A stretch of 14,466 nt of DNA, from positions 1 to 14,466 of the forward strand of contig JAGGXQ010000151.1 of assembly GCA_021162925.1 (NCBI GenBank), written 5' to 3'. The position numbers were made by a program, and so were the translations under genes. Below are positions 6,055 to 12,172 of the stretch, piece after piece. How positions within the stretch are numbered: position 1 is the stretch's first letter; each line of letters opens with the position of its first letter. The notes beneath the pieces are model-generated. The model was not told the origin of the DNA and ran no database searches. It worked only from the letters and a program-made list of their open reading frames with translations. The DNA is from Nitrososphaerota archaeon (lineage in GTDB: Archaea > Thermoproteota > Nitrososphaeria > Nitrososphaerales > JAGGXQ01).

Positions 6055-7194
6055 ATGGAAGGCATATTGGCGCTCACGGAGGCCGGGCTTATCCTTACGG
6101 ACAAGAGGCTGAACGTGAAAGGCTCGAAGAGGATCTCGATCGAAGATTACCTGAAGCTCAAGCGGGGCAGACTCGTCGACTCTGTGAGGCCGTTCATCGA
6201 AGGGCTGAGGGGGGTCGAGCTGAGGGTGAACGAAGAGGGGCTGCTATCCATCTTGGGCGAGATGGGGATCAAGGCATCCCTGGCCGGAGAGGAGCTGTCG
6301 AAGAAGATCATGGAGAGGAAGGTAAGGCTGATGATCGAGGCGGGGTTCGTGAAGGATGAGGCCGAGGCGATAAAGCTGCTGAGGGAGGTCGCCATATCCC
6401 TATCCGAGCTGAAGGTGAAGGAGCTGTCGGAGAGGCCCGACCTGCACCTGATCGAGACGATAGACGCCCTAGACGAGCTCGACAAGGCGATAAACACCTT
6501 GGGCATGAGGCTCAAGGAGTGGTACGGGCTCCACTTCCCAGAGCTCGTGAAGCACGCGAACAAGATCGAAGATTACTGCAAGTACGTGCTCGCAGTCGGC
6601 AGGAAGGAGGACGTGGTTCTCGAAGCCCTGATCGACAAGGGGATACCCGAAGACAGGGCGAGGCTCCTGGTAGAGGAGGCGAAGGGGTCGAAGGGGGGAG
6701 GGATAGGCGAAGGCGATCTGAGGATGATACTCAGGCTATCCGAAGAGATCCTGAACCTCTTAGAGCTGAGGCGCTCTCTACAGGAGCACCTAGAGGGGCA
6801 GATGGAGAGGGTTGCCCCAAACCTATCGGAGCTCGCCGGCCCGACGATAGGGGCCAGGCTCATAGCTAAGGCCGGAGGGCTCGACAAGCTGGCGATGATG
6901 CCGGCGAGCACGATCCAGGTCTTGGGGGCCGAGAAGGCGCTCTTCAGGGCCTTGAGGAAGGGAGGAAAGCCCCCGAAGCACGGGATCATATTCCAGCACC
7001 AGCTGGTAAGGGGCTCTCCTAGGTGGCAGAGGGGCAAGGTCGCCAGGAGCCTCGCATCCAAGCTGGCGATAGCGGCGAAGCTGGATTTCTTCAGGGGGGA
7101 GAAGGTCGAGGGGCTTAAGGAGAGGCTCGAGGAGAGGATAAGGGAGATAAGGGAGAAGTACCCCTCTCCTAAGGGTAAGAGGCATGGGAGATAG
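6055..7194 (+). CDS. nop5: Box C/D RNP core protein Nop5 (Nop56/58 family)
   Basis: Nop5 is the scaffold of the archaeal C/D guide-RNA complex. It bridges the L7Ae-bound k-turn RNA and fibrillarin so that rRNA and tRNA are 2'-O-methylated at guided sites. The 379-residue length is typical. The N-terminal third is the fibrillarin-binding domain, the middle is a long helical coiled-coil region beginning around LKEWYGLHFPELVKHANKI, and the Nop domain follows with NLSELAGPTIGARLIAKAGG, MPASTIQVLGAEKALF and KHGIIFQHQLVRGSP, which contacts RNA and L7Ae. The C-terminal basic tail (KGKRHGR) is short. The ATG at 6055 matches the usual N-terminus and a predicted leaderless transcript. The gene ends 11 bp inside the fibrillarin gene, the common nop5-fib arrangement. 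Confidence 0.96.
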   Translation: MEGILALTEAGLILTDKRLNVKGSKRISIEDYLKLKRGRLVDSVRPFIEGLRGVELRVNEEGLLSILGEMGIKASLAGEELSKKIMERKVRLMIEAGFVKDEAEAIKLLREVAISLSELKVKELSERPDLHLIETIDALDELDKAINTLGMRLKEWYGLHFPELVKHANKIEDYCKYVLAVGRKEDVVLEALIDKGIPEDRARLLVEEAKGSKGGGIGEGDLRMILRLSEEILNLLELRRSLQEHLEGQMERVAPNLSELAGPTIGARLIAKAGGLDKLAMMPASTIQVLGAEKALFRALRKGGKPPKHGIIFQHQLVRGSPRWQRGKVARSLASKLAIAAKLDFFRGEKVEGLKERLEERIREIREKYPSPKGKRHGR

Positions 7195-7846
7195 GCTGGC
7201 ATGGTTCGAGGACGGATCTAGGAGGCCCGCCACGAAGAACTTGGTGAAGGGGGATAGGGTATACGGCGAGAGGCTCGTCTACCTGGACGGCGAGGAGTAC
7301 AGGCTATGGAACCCATACAGGAGCAAGCTCTCGGCTGCCCTGCTCAAGGGCCTGAAGCAGATGCCGATAAGGGAGGGGACGAAGGTCCTTTACCTGGGGG
7401 CCTCCACCGGCACGACGGTTAGCCACGTCTCCGATCTGGTCGGGGACGAAGGCATCGTATTCGCCGTCGAAGTTTCACCTAGGGTCATGAGGGAGTTCAT
7501 AGAGAGGGTCGCGAAGAAGAGGGGGAACGTCGTCCCGATCCTAGAGGATGCGAGGAAGCCGTTGGAATACCCGTCCGTATTCACGAAGGTGGACGTGGTA
7601 TACTGCGACGTAGCCCAAGCCGATCAGACCGAGATTGCCATCGAGAACTCGAAGGTATACCTGAGGAGGCATGGATATCTGATGCTCATCGTCAAGGCCA
7701 GGAGCATAGACGTGACCAAGAAGCCCAGCTTCATATTCGAGAGGGAGGTCGAGAAGCTGAAGAGAAGCGGGTTCGAGATAATTCAGATCGTCTCGCTCGA
7801 ACCCTACGACAAGGATCACGCCCTCATCTTGGCGAGGCGTCAGTAG
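7184..7846 (+). CDS. flpA: Fibrillarin-like rRNA/tRNA 2'-O-methyltransferase FlpA
   Basis: This is the SAM-dependent methyltransferase of the box C/D RNP, which methylates ribose 2'-OH groups at sites chosen by guide RNAs. Visible features are the N-terminal DGSRRPATKNLVKGDRVYGE and EYRLWNPYRSKLSAAL, SAM motif I VLYLGASTGTTVSHVSD, acidic residues of motif II in VFAVEVSPRVMREF, VDVVYCDVAQADQTEIAIEN with the catalytic Asp region, and the Lys in LMLIVKARSIDVTKKP. At 220 residues it is the normal archaeal size, without the Gly/Arg-rich domain of eukaryotic fibrillarin. The ATG at 7184 overlaps the nop5 stop by 11 bp, pointing to translational coupling and matched stoichiometry. The 3' end overlaps the convergent RNase HII gene by 7 bp. 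Confidence 0.97.
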   Translation: MGDRLAWFEDGSRRPATKNLVKGDRVYGERLVYLDGEEYRLWNPYRSKLSAALLKGLKQMPIREGTKVLYLGASTGTTVSHVSDLVGDEGIVFAVEVSPRVMREFIERVAKKRGNVVPILEDARKPLEYPSVFTKVDVVYCDVAQADQTEIAIENSKVYLRRHGYLMLIVKARSIDVTKKPSFIFEREVEKLKRSGFEIIQIVSLEPYDKDHALILARRQ

Positions 7847-8484
7847 TCGTCCAGGCTCTTCTGCTTCATCCAGTCCAGGGTCTTCCAGCTCTTCCTCACG
7901 AACTCGGGCAGCTCCCCAGAATCTAGGAGCCTCTTCACGAACTCAAGGGTCCTGGGGTCGGATGTGTAGCCGCTACCGAAGTCCCCCCACCTCTCCTTCA
8001 GGGCGTCTATCACGAGATCGCGCTCCACCTTCGCCACTATGGAAGCGGCCCCCACCACCGTGTAGTTCCTGTCGGCGTGGTGCTCCACCACGAGCCTTAC
8101 GCCCTTCCTTTTCAAGTGGCTCCTTATGTCCCTCTCGAGCCTATCCGTCGGGCCGCACGAGTCGACGTAGACCACGTCGGCATCCAGCCCGTCTATCACC
8201 TTCGCCATCACGATCGCCTCCAGGTAGTTCAGCCTCTCATACTTTCCGTGTGAGACGTATTCGTATATGACCCTCGGCTCGATCTTCTCAACAACGACCT
8301 TGCTCGCGACCTCCTTTATGATGCGGTAGAGCCTCTCCCTTACGGGCCTGGGGATGAGCTTCGAATCCCTCACCCCTATCGACTTCAGCACCTCGACATC
8401 GCTTTCCTTTACCGAGACCCCCGCCACGACCAGGGGCCCTATGATCGGCCCCCTGCCGGCCTCGTCAACCCCCCCGATCACCAC
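7840..8484 (-). CDS. rnhB: Ribonuclease HII
   Basis: RNase HII cleaves the RNA strand of RNA-DNA hybrids and removes misincorporated ribonucleotides. The 214-residue protein begins MVIGGVDEAGRGPIIGPLVV, containing the paired catalytic acids D7 and E8. The third acidic residue lies in VVYVDSCGPTD, and the last in the HHADRNYTVVGAASIVAKV region, where the GAASIVAKV block is a family signature. The start is GTG at 8484, which leaves only a few residues before the catalytic DE as in archaeal homologues. The gene begins 20 bp inside the end of the upstream NTPase gene, so the two are probably co-transcribed. Confidence 0.95.
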   Translation of the reverse strand: MVIGGVDEAGRGPIIGPLVVAGVSVKESDVEVLKSIGVRDSKLIPRPVRERLYRIIKEVASKVVVEKIEPRVIYEYVSHGKYERLNYLEAIVMAKVIDGLDADVVYVDSCGPTDRLERDIRSHLKRKGVRLVVEHHADRNYTVVGAASIVAKVERDLVIDALKERWGDFGSGYTSDPRTLEFVKRLLDSGELPEFVRKSWKTLDWMKQKSLDDY

Positions 8485-9016
8485 CCAGCCACCTCAGCAG
8501 CTCCTCCCCCAGCTCCTCGACGATCCTGTTTCTGTTCTCGAAGGTCAGCTCCACGACCCTTACGTCGCCCCTCCCCTTTATATCCACGACAAGGTCGTCC
8601 TTCACCTTCCTGTGGATGACCCCTATTACGGGCTTCCCGGAATCCATTAGCTCCCTCACGGCCCTCTTGAAGTCAGGGCTCATGAGCTCCATGGGGCCTA
8701 TCTCATCGCATACCACGACGTCACAAGACCTCATCGCCCTCAGGAGGGCTTTCGAGAACTTCGAGAGCGATTCCAGGTCGACCCTGTAGGAGCCGACCCT
8801 AGGGCCCTTGGTCAGCTCCTTGGAGGCCAAGGTCCCCCTCTCCTCGGTCATCAGGTCGACCATCTCGAACCCTATCCTTACCCCTCCCCTCCTGACCTCC
8901 CTAGAGACGATCCCGCCCAAGGTGTACCCTTTCCTCTTCAGCAGATCGACGAGCTTCAACAGGGCGGTCGTCTTCCCGACCCCAGGGGCCCCCGTTATGA
9001 ACCAAGCCCTGATCAC
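8465..9016 (-). CDS. THEP1-type nucleoside-triphosphatase
   Basis: This is a small P-loop NTPase of the THEP1 family (183 residues), whose members hydrolyse ATP, GTP and other NTPs in vitro; the physiological role is unclear. The Walker A motif GAPGVGKTT follows directly after the N-terminus, LGGIVSREVRRGGVRIGFEMVDL is the family block, the Walker B is DVVVCDEIGPMELMS, and GKPVIGVIHRK follows near the C-terminal third. The start is GTG at 9016, which gives MIRAWFITGAPG. A TATA-like GGGTTAAACCC is centred 27 bp upstream, suggesting a leaderless message. The last 20 bp overlap the RNase HII start, so rnhB is probably expressed from the same promoter. Confidence 0.9.
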   Translation of the reverse strand: MIRAWFITGAPGVGKTTALLKLVDLLKRKGYTLGGIVSREVRRGGVRIGFEMVDLMTEERGTLASKELTKGPRVGSYRVDLESLSKFSKALLRAMRSCDVVVCDEIGPMELMSPDFKRAVRELMDSGKPVIGVIHRKVKDDLVVDIKGRGDVRVVELTFENRNRIVEELGEELLRWLGGDRGG

Positions 9017-9037
9017 GCCAGAGGCTTTGGCCTGGAA

Positions 9038-9048
9038 GGGTTTAACCC
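9038..9048 (-). promoter_or_regulatory. Putative TATA box of the THEP1-rnhB unit
   Basis: The palindrome GGGTTTAACCC (GGGTTAAACCC on the minus strand) is centred at 9043, about 27 bp from the GTG of the THEP1-type gene. The position fits a leaderless transcript. It lies about 49 bp from the Trm1 ATG, too far to serve that gene without a leader of roughly 20 nt. For Trm1, TTCTTTAC at 9062-9069 is better spaced (about 26 bp) but is a weak match. Confidence 0.45.
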
Positions 9049-9091
9049 TATCGGGAAAAGGTTCTTTACTTCGGGCAGTTACGCCCTTCGG

Positions 9092-10237
9092 ATGGCGGTG
9101 GAGATAGTGGAGGGGAGGACCAGGCTTCTAGTGCCCGAGGGATGGGACTCCCCGGTTCCTCCGAAGGAGCCCGCCTTCTACAACCCCAACTCGGCCCTGG
9201 CCAGGGACCTGAGCGTATCGATCTACAGGGCCGCTACCGAGCTCGCGGGGGCCAAGCGCATGGCCGACTCCCTTTCGAGCCTGGGGGCTAGGGGGATCAG
9301 GGTCGCGGTCGAGGTCGATGGGATAGAGCTTGTGATGCTGAACGACCTCAACCCTAGGGCCCTGGAGCTCGCCAGGAGGTCGGCGGAGCTCAACGGGGTC
9401 TCGGACAAGGTGAAGCTCTTCAACCTGGAGTGCTGTGAATTCCTGGACTCCCTAGGGAAGCCAGGAAGCAGGCCGGATATAGTCGACATAGACCCGTTCG
9501 GGAGCCCAGCCCCCTACCTGGACTGCGGGCTCAGGTCGGTGAGGAACGGGGGGCTCCTATCCGTCACCGCCACCGATACCCCCGTGCTCTGCGGGAACTA
9601 TCCGAGGCTGGCGCTGGCCAGATATTACGGCCTTCCCTTGAGGTGCGAGTACATGCACGAGGTCGGGTTAAGGCTGCTCTACGGCGCGATCGCTAGGGTG
9701 GCGACCAGGCTAGGGTTGGGCATAGAGCCCGTCTACTCCCAGAGCGTCAGGCACTACATGAGGGCGTACTCCGTGGTCAGGAAGGGGAGGGCGGAGGTCG
9801 GGCGGACGATCGACAGGATAGGGTACTTGATGCACTGCGACTCCTGCGGCTTCAGGGAGCTGGGCCCAGAGCCCCTTGCCTCGTGTAGGCTCTGCGGCTC
9901 GAAGTACAGGGTTGCGGGGCCCCTCTGGATAGGTGAGCTATTCTCCGCCGAGTACGTGAAGAAGGCCCTAGAGCTATCGGTCGAGGACTACATGAGGAGG
10001 GCGAGGAAGCTGCTCTCGATCGCGGTCGAGGAGGTGGGCAAACCCGCCACCTACTTCGATCTCGACAACTGGGCTAGGAAGGCGAGGAGGAGCAGCCCGA
10101 GCCCGTCTAGGGTGGTCGAGTTGCTGAGGGGGATGGGGTTCCTCGCCTCTAGGACCTCCCTCAACCCGAAGGGGATAAGGACCAACGCAACCCCTAGGGA
10201 GCTAATCAGGGCCATAAGCTCCGCCGACGAATCCTAG
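9092..10237 (+). CDS. trm1: tRNA (guanine26-N2)-dimethyltransferase Trm1
   Basis: Trm1 uses SAM to make N2,N2-dimethylguanosine at position 26 of tRNAs, stabilising the hinge between the D and anticodon stems. The 381-residue protein shows the family N-terminus (EGRTRLLVP; AFYNPNSALARDLSV), the Rossmann methyltransferase core (SLGARGIRVAVEV; MLNDLNPRALELARRSAELN), the motif IV signature DIVDIDPFGSPAPYLD, and VTATDTPVLCGNYP. The C-terminal half carries a zinc-binding four-cysteine pattern (CDSCG and CRLCG) and a helical domain with YFDLDNWARKA. Length is normal. The ATG at 9092 has no ribosome binding site before it (GCCCTTCGG), consistent with a leaderless transcript. The last 36 bp overlap the convergent RlmE-like gene. 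Confidence 0.96.
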   Translation: MAVEIVEGRTRLLVPEGWDSPVPPKEPAFYNPNSALARDLSVSIYRAATELAGAKRMADSLSSLGARGIRVAVEVDGIELVMLNDLNPRALELARRSAELNGVSDKVKLFNLECCEFLDSLGKPGSRPDIVDIDPFGSPAPYLDCGLRSVRNGGLLSVTATDTPVLCGNYPRLALARYYGLPLRCEYMHEVGLRLLYGAIARVATRLGLGIEPVYSQSVRHYMRAYSVVRKGRAEVGRTIDRIGYLMHCDSCGFRELGPEPLASCRLCGSKYRVAGPLWIGELFSAEYVKKALELSVEDYMRRARKLLSIAVEEVGKPATYFDLDNWARKARRSSPSPSRVVELLRGMGFLASRTSLNPKGIRTNATPRELIRAISSADES

Positions 10238-10816
10238 GGAGACGAGGTAGATTTCGCTGCTCTCCTTCCTGCTCGCCTTCGGCTTGAAAAGCCTCACGGT
10301 CCTGAAGGCCCTCCTCACCCTGCCGACGAAATCCCTGACCTGCTCCCCTTCGAACAGCTTCATGACCATGCTGCCGTTCTTCCTGAGAAGGGTTTGAGAG
10401 AGCTCCAAGACCCTTTCGCAGAGCTCGATCTGCCTCAGGTGGTCGACCGACCATATCCCGGATATCTTCGGCGATAGATCCGAAAGGATCAGGTCCGCCT
10501 TCCTAGGCATCATGGATAGGAGCAGGCTCGAGATCCCTTCGTCCATCACGTCGCCCTTCAGGAGCTTCACGTTCTCCGAGAGCGGCTTTATCTCCTTCAG
10601 GTCGACGCCTATGACCAGACCGGATGGCCCGACCCTCTTCGACGCGACCTGGAGCCAACCGCCAGGTGCCGCCCCGAAGTCGATGACCACGTAGCCCTTC
10701 TTGAGCACGCCGAACTTTTCGTCTATCTCGATGAGCTTATAGGCGGCCCTGCTCCTGTAGCCCTCCTTCTTCGCAAGCCTCCTGTAGTGATCCCTCCTCG
10801 CCTCTTCTATCCTCAT
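10202..10816 (-). CDS. rlmE: RlmE/FtsJ-family 2'-O-ribose methyltransferase
   Basis: This is an RrmJ/FtsJ-type SAM-dependent enzyme that methylates ribose 2'-OH on RNA; the bacterial member modifies U2552 of 23S rRNA, and archaeal members may act on rRNA or tRNA. All four residues of the family's K-D-K-E catalytic tetrad are visible in context: RSRAAYKLIEID, LSDLSPKISG, SMVMKLFEG and SSEIYLVSLGF. SAM motif I is VVIDFGAAPGGWLQVAS. The 204-residue length matches stand-alone FtsJ proteins without the TRAM domain some archaeal members carry. The ATG at 10816 is 21 bp after the TFB stop, with GGTG close before it, so it is probably the third gene of a gar1-tfb-rlmE unit. The 3' end overlaps trm1 by 36 bp. 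Exact RNA target is unknown. Confidence 0.93.
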   Translation of the reverse strand: MRIEEARRDHYRRLAKKEGYRSRAAYKLIEIDEKFGVLKKGYVVIDFGAAPGGWLQVASKRVGPSGLVIGVDLKEIKPLSENVKLLKGDVMDEGISSLLLSMMPRKADLILSDLSPKISGIWSVDHLRQIELCERVLELSQTLLRKNGSMVMKLFEGEQVRDFVGRVRRAFRTVRLFKPKASRKESSEIYLVSLGFVGGAYGPD

Positions 10817-10837
10817 GGCACCGATATGGCCTTGGGG

Positions 10838-11812
10838 CTATTTAGCCTTCTCCATGAGCCTCTTGACGTCCTTGATCAGCATCTTGACCTTGTACTCGTC
10901 GCTGGCCATGTGGTCCTCCTCGACCTTCGGTACGAGCCTTATGGTGAACCCGCCCATTATCTCCTTGCACCTGTTCCTCACGGTAACCTCGGTGACTTCG
11001 GCTACGTCGGCGAGATCCTTCTGGGGGACCTTCATGCCGACCAGGGCCGAGGCTATGTAGAGGTAGGCGGCCGCGAACCCGGCTGGGGACTTACCGTCGA
11101 ATATCTTGGAGTTGCTGGTCTTTTCGAAGAGCTTCAGGGCTATCTCCTCTATCTTCGGGTTGAGCTTAAGGACGTTGACGAACTTGTCTATGTACCTATC
11201 TATGGAGGGGGGAGGTATGTGCCCGTCCTCGATCTCCTTCCTTATCAGCCTGTAATACTTCGCCACGAACCTCTTGCTGACCCCGGCCGCTTTCGCTATT
11301 TCGCTCAGGGTCCTGCCGGTGTTATACCTCCTGCAGGCCAGGTAAAGGGCCCCGGCGGCCATCCCCACTATCGACTTGCTCTTAACACCCTTGGACATTA
11401 TGGCTATCCTAAGCGTCTTGGAGGCGGCCTCCATCACGATCTTGGGAAGGGATAGGCTTGTCCCTATCTCGCTCAGCCTTATGAGTAGGTTCGCCAGGCT
11501 CTTTTCGGCGGATGTGCTGGTCCTCATCCTCGCGTGAAGCCTCCTCATCCTCCTCAGCCTGGCATCCTCCTCGGGGTTCCTCCCGCCCCTGTTCCCTATG
11601 ACCGTGGAGAGGCCGAAGTCGTGTATGGTCAAGGTCAGGGGGGACCCGGCCCTGGCCCTCTTCTCCCTCTCCTCCAGGTCGATGGCCTTCCACTCGGGGC
11701 CCTCGTCCTCCATCCTATCCCTGAAGACGTAGCCGCACACGGGGCAGACCAGCTCGCCCCCTTCGCTGTAGATGAAGAACCTATCGTTGCCACATACGGG
11801 GCAGGCCTTCAT
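10838..11812 (-). CDS. tfb: Transcription initiation factor B (TFB)
   Basis: TFB is the archaeal homologue of eukaryotic TFIIB. It binds the TBP-TATA complex and the BRE and recruits RNA polymerase. The 324-residue protein has an N-terminal zinc ribbon with cysteines 4, 7, 23 and 26 (ACPVCGNDRFF; ELVCPVCGYVF), a B-reader/linker segment (GPEWKAIDLEEREKRARAGS; IHDFGLSTVIG) and two cyclin-fold repeats (about 110-205 and 215-310), with SIVGMAAGALYLACRRYNTG in the first and SPAGFAAAYLYIASALVG in the second. The helix-turn-helix that reads the BRE would be in LADVAEVTEVTVRNRCKEIM. The ATG at 11812 overlaps the gar1 stop as ATGA, with a strong GGAGGG at 11814-11819, indicating coupled translation. 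Whether this is the only TFB of the organism cannot be seen here. Confidence 0.97.
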   Translation of the reverse strand: MKACPVCGNDRFFIYSEGGELVCPVCGYVFRDRMEDEGPEWKAIDLEEREKRARAGSPLTLTIHDFGLSTVIGNRGGRNPEEDARLRRMRRLHARMRTSTSAEKSLANLLIRLSEIGTSLSLPKIVMEAASKTLRIAIMSKGVKSKSIVGMAAGALYLACRRYNTGRTLSEIAKAAGVSKRFVAKYYRLIRKEIEDGHIPPPSIDRYIDKFVNVLKLNPKIEEIALKLFEKTSNSKIFDGKSPAGFAAAYLYIASALVGMKVPQKDLADVAEVTEVTVRNRCKEIMGGFTIRLVPKVEEDHMASDEYKVKMLIKDVKRLMEKAK

Positions 11813-12072
11813 GCCCTCCGCACCTCGAAGTAAACGCGCTTCCCGACCGCCCTCTTGGCCTTCTTGCTCAGGGGGATCGCGGAGGCGTAAGGGGATCTGA
11901 CCGGGCCTATGAGCTCCGCGACCTTTGCGATCTTCCTACCCTTCTCATCGAATACGAAAGAGCCTGTCGGAACGGGGCCGTCGAGCTTTATTATAAGCCT
12001 GCCACTTTTGGCTAAGCATATGGCTAAACCGCTTTTACGCTCGACGGCCAAATCGATAAACACTAAGGACAA
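11809..12072 (-). CDS. gar1: H/ACA RNP protein Gar1
   Basis: Gar1 is a small beta-barrel subunit of the H/ACA guide-RNA pseudouridylation complex. It binds the catalytic subunit Cbf5 and helps product release. The recognisable core is AKSGRLIIKLDGPVPTGSFV, FDEKGRKIAKVAELIGPV and RSPYASAIPL, followed by a basic end. Start choice is uncertain: TTG at 12072 gives 87 residues, GTG at 12063 gives 84, and TTG at 12051 gives 80; the conserved core begins only near LAICLAKSG, so homology does not decide. A TATA-like TTAAATA at 12079-12085 would put a leaderless start near 12055-12060, favouring the shorter forms. TFB follows with an ATGA overlap; this gar1-tfb pairing recurs in other archaea. Confidence 0.88.
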   Translation of the reverse strand: MSLVFIDLAVERKSGLAICLAKSGRLIIKLDGPVPTGSFVFDEKGRKIAKVAELIGPVRSPYASAIPLSKKAKRAVGKRVYFEVRRA

Positions 12073-12078
12073 ACTCCC

Positions 12079-12085
12079 TATTTAA
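12079..12085 (-). promoter_or_regulatory. Putative TATA box of gar1-tfb-rlmE
   Basis: On the minus strand GGTTAAATAGG contains TTAAATA, centred at about 12082. Transcription would begin near 12057, inside the first codons of the longest gar1 frame, so either gar1 starts at the internal TTG (12051) or another promoter is used. A second candidate, TTTTAAAA at 12158-12165, would give a leader of about 70 nt. Confidence 0.4.
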
Positions 12086-12125
12086 CCTTCCTGATCCGAA
12101 AATAAGGGCCTATTGGCAAGGGTAT

Positions 12126-12147
12126 TGACCCACAGGTCATCTTTTTT
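12126..12147 (+). terminator. Terminator-like hairpin with T-run, antisense to flanking genes
   Basis: TGACC (12126-12130), loop CACA, GGTCA (12135-12139), then a T-rich run with six consecutive T at 12142-12147. On the plus strand this looks like a short intrinsic terminator. Both neighbours, ileS and gar1, are on the minus strand, so it would stop antisense transcription coming from the gar1 side, or close a small unrecognised RNA. The 5-bp stem is short, so chance is possible. Confidence 0.3.
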
Positions 12148-12172
12148 GTATCACCCATTTTAAAACCCGAGC

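Larger units (their letters stand above)
12073..12172. other. Intergenic region between ileS and gar1
   Basis: This 100-bp stretch is the longest gene-free gap of the window and is AT-richer than its surroundings. It holds two TATA-like elements (12079-12085 and 12158-12165), a hairpin followed by a T-run on the plus strand (12126-12147), and on the minus strand a weak TTATTTT (about 12099-12105) that could help end the ileS transcript. I see no tRNA and no convincing C/D or H/ACA guide RNA in it. Confidence 0.5.

Noticed and set aside
6003..6104. N-terminal extension of PyrD reaching 6104
   Set aside because: The 34 extra residues lack family resemblance, run across the shared promoter and into nop5; TTG at 6002 fits both the family length and the TATA spacing.
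6301..6360. TGATGA-like string that could be a C box of a guide RNA inside nop5
   Set aside because: No matching D box (CTGA) and no second C'/D' pair at suitable spacing; chance occurrence in coding sequence.
6573..7202. Minus-strand frame of 209 codons opposite nop5
   Set aside because: Ser/Leu-rich reverse frame of a clearly real Nop5 gene, without its own promoter or family signature.
9073..9086. GGGC-N6-GCCC inverted repeat just before trm1
   Set aside because: A 4-bp stem in GC-rich DNA is expected by chance, and trm1 appears leaderless so it would not be transcribed.
10787..11455. Plus-strand frame of 222 codons opposite TFB
   Set aside because: It lies fully antisense to an intact TFB gene with all domains; composition is that of a reverse-complement shadow.
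12073..12172. Possible small guide RNA or tRNA in the ileS-gar1 gap
   Set aside because: GATGA/TGATA strings are present but without properly spaced C and D boxes, no H/ACA pattern, and no cloverleaf; only promoter- and terminator-like elements can be supported.
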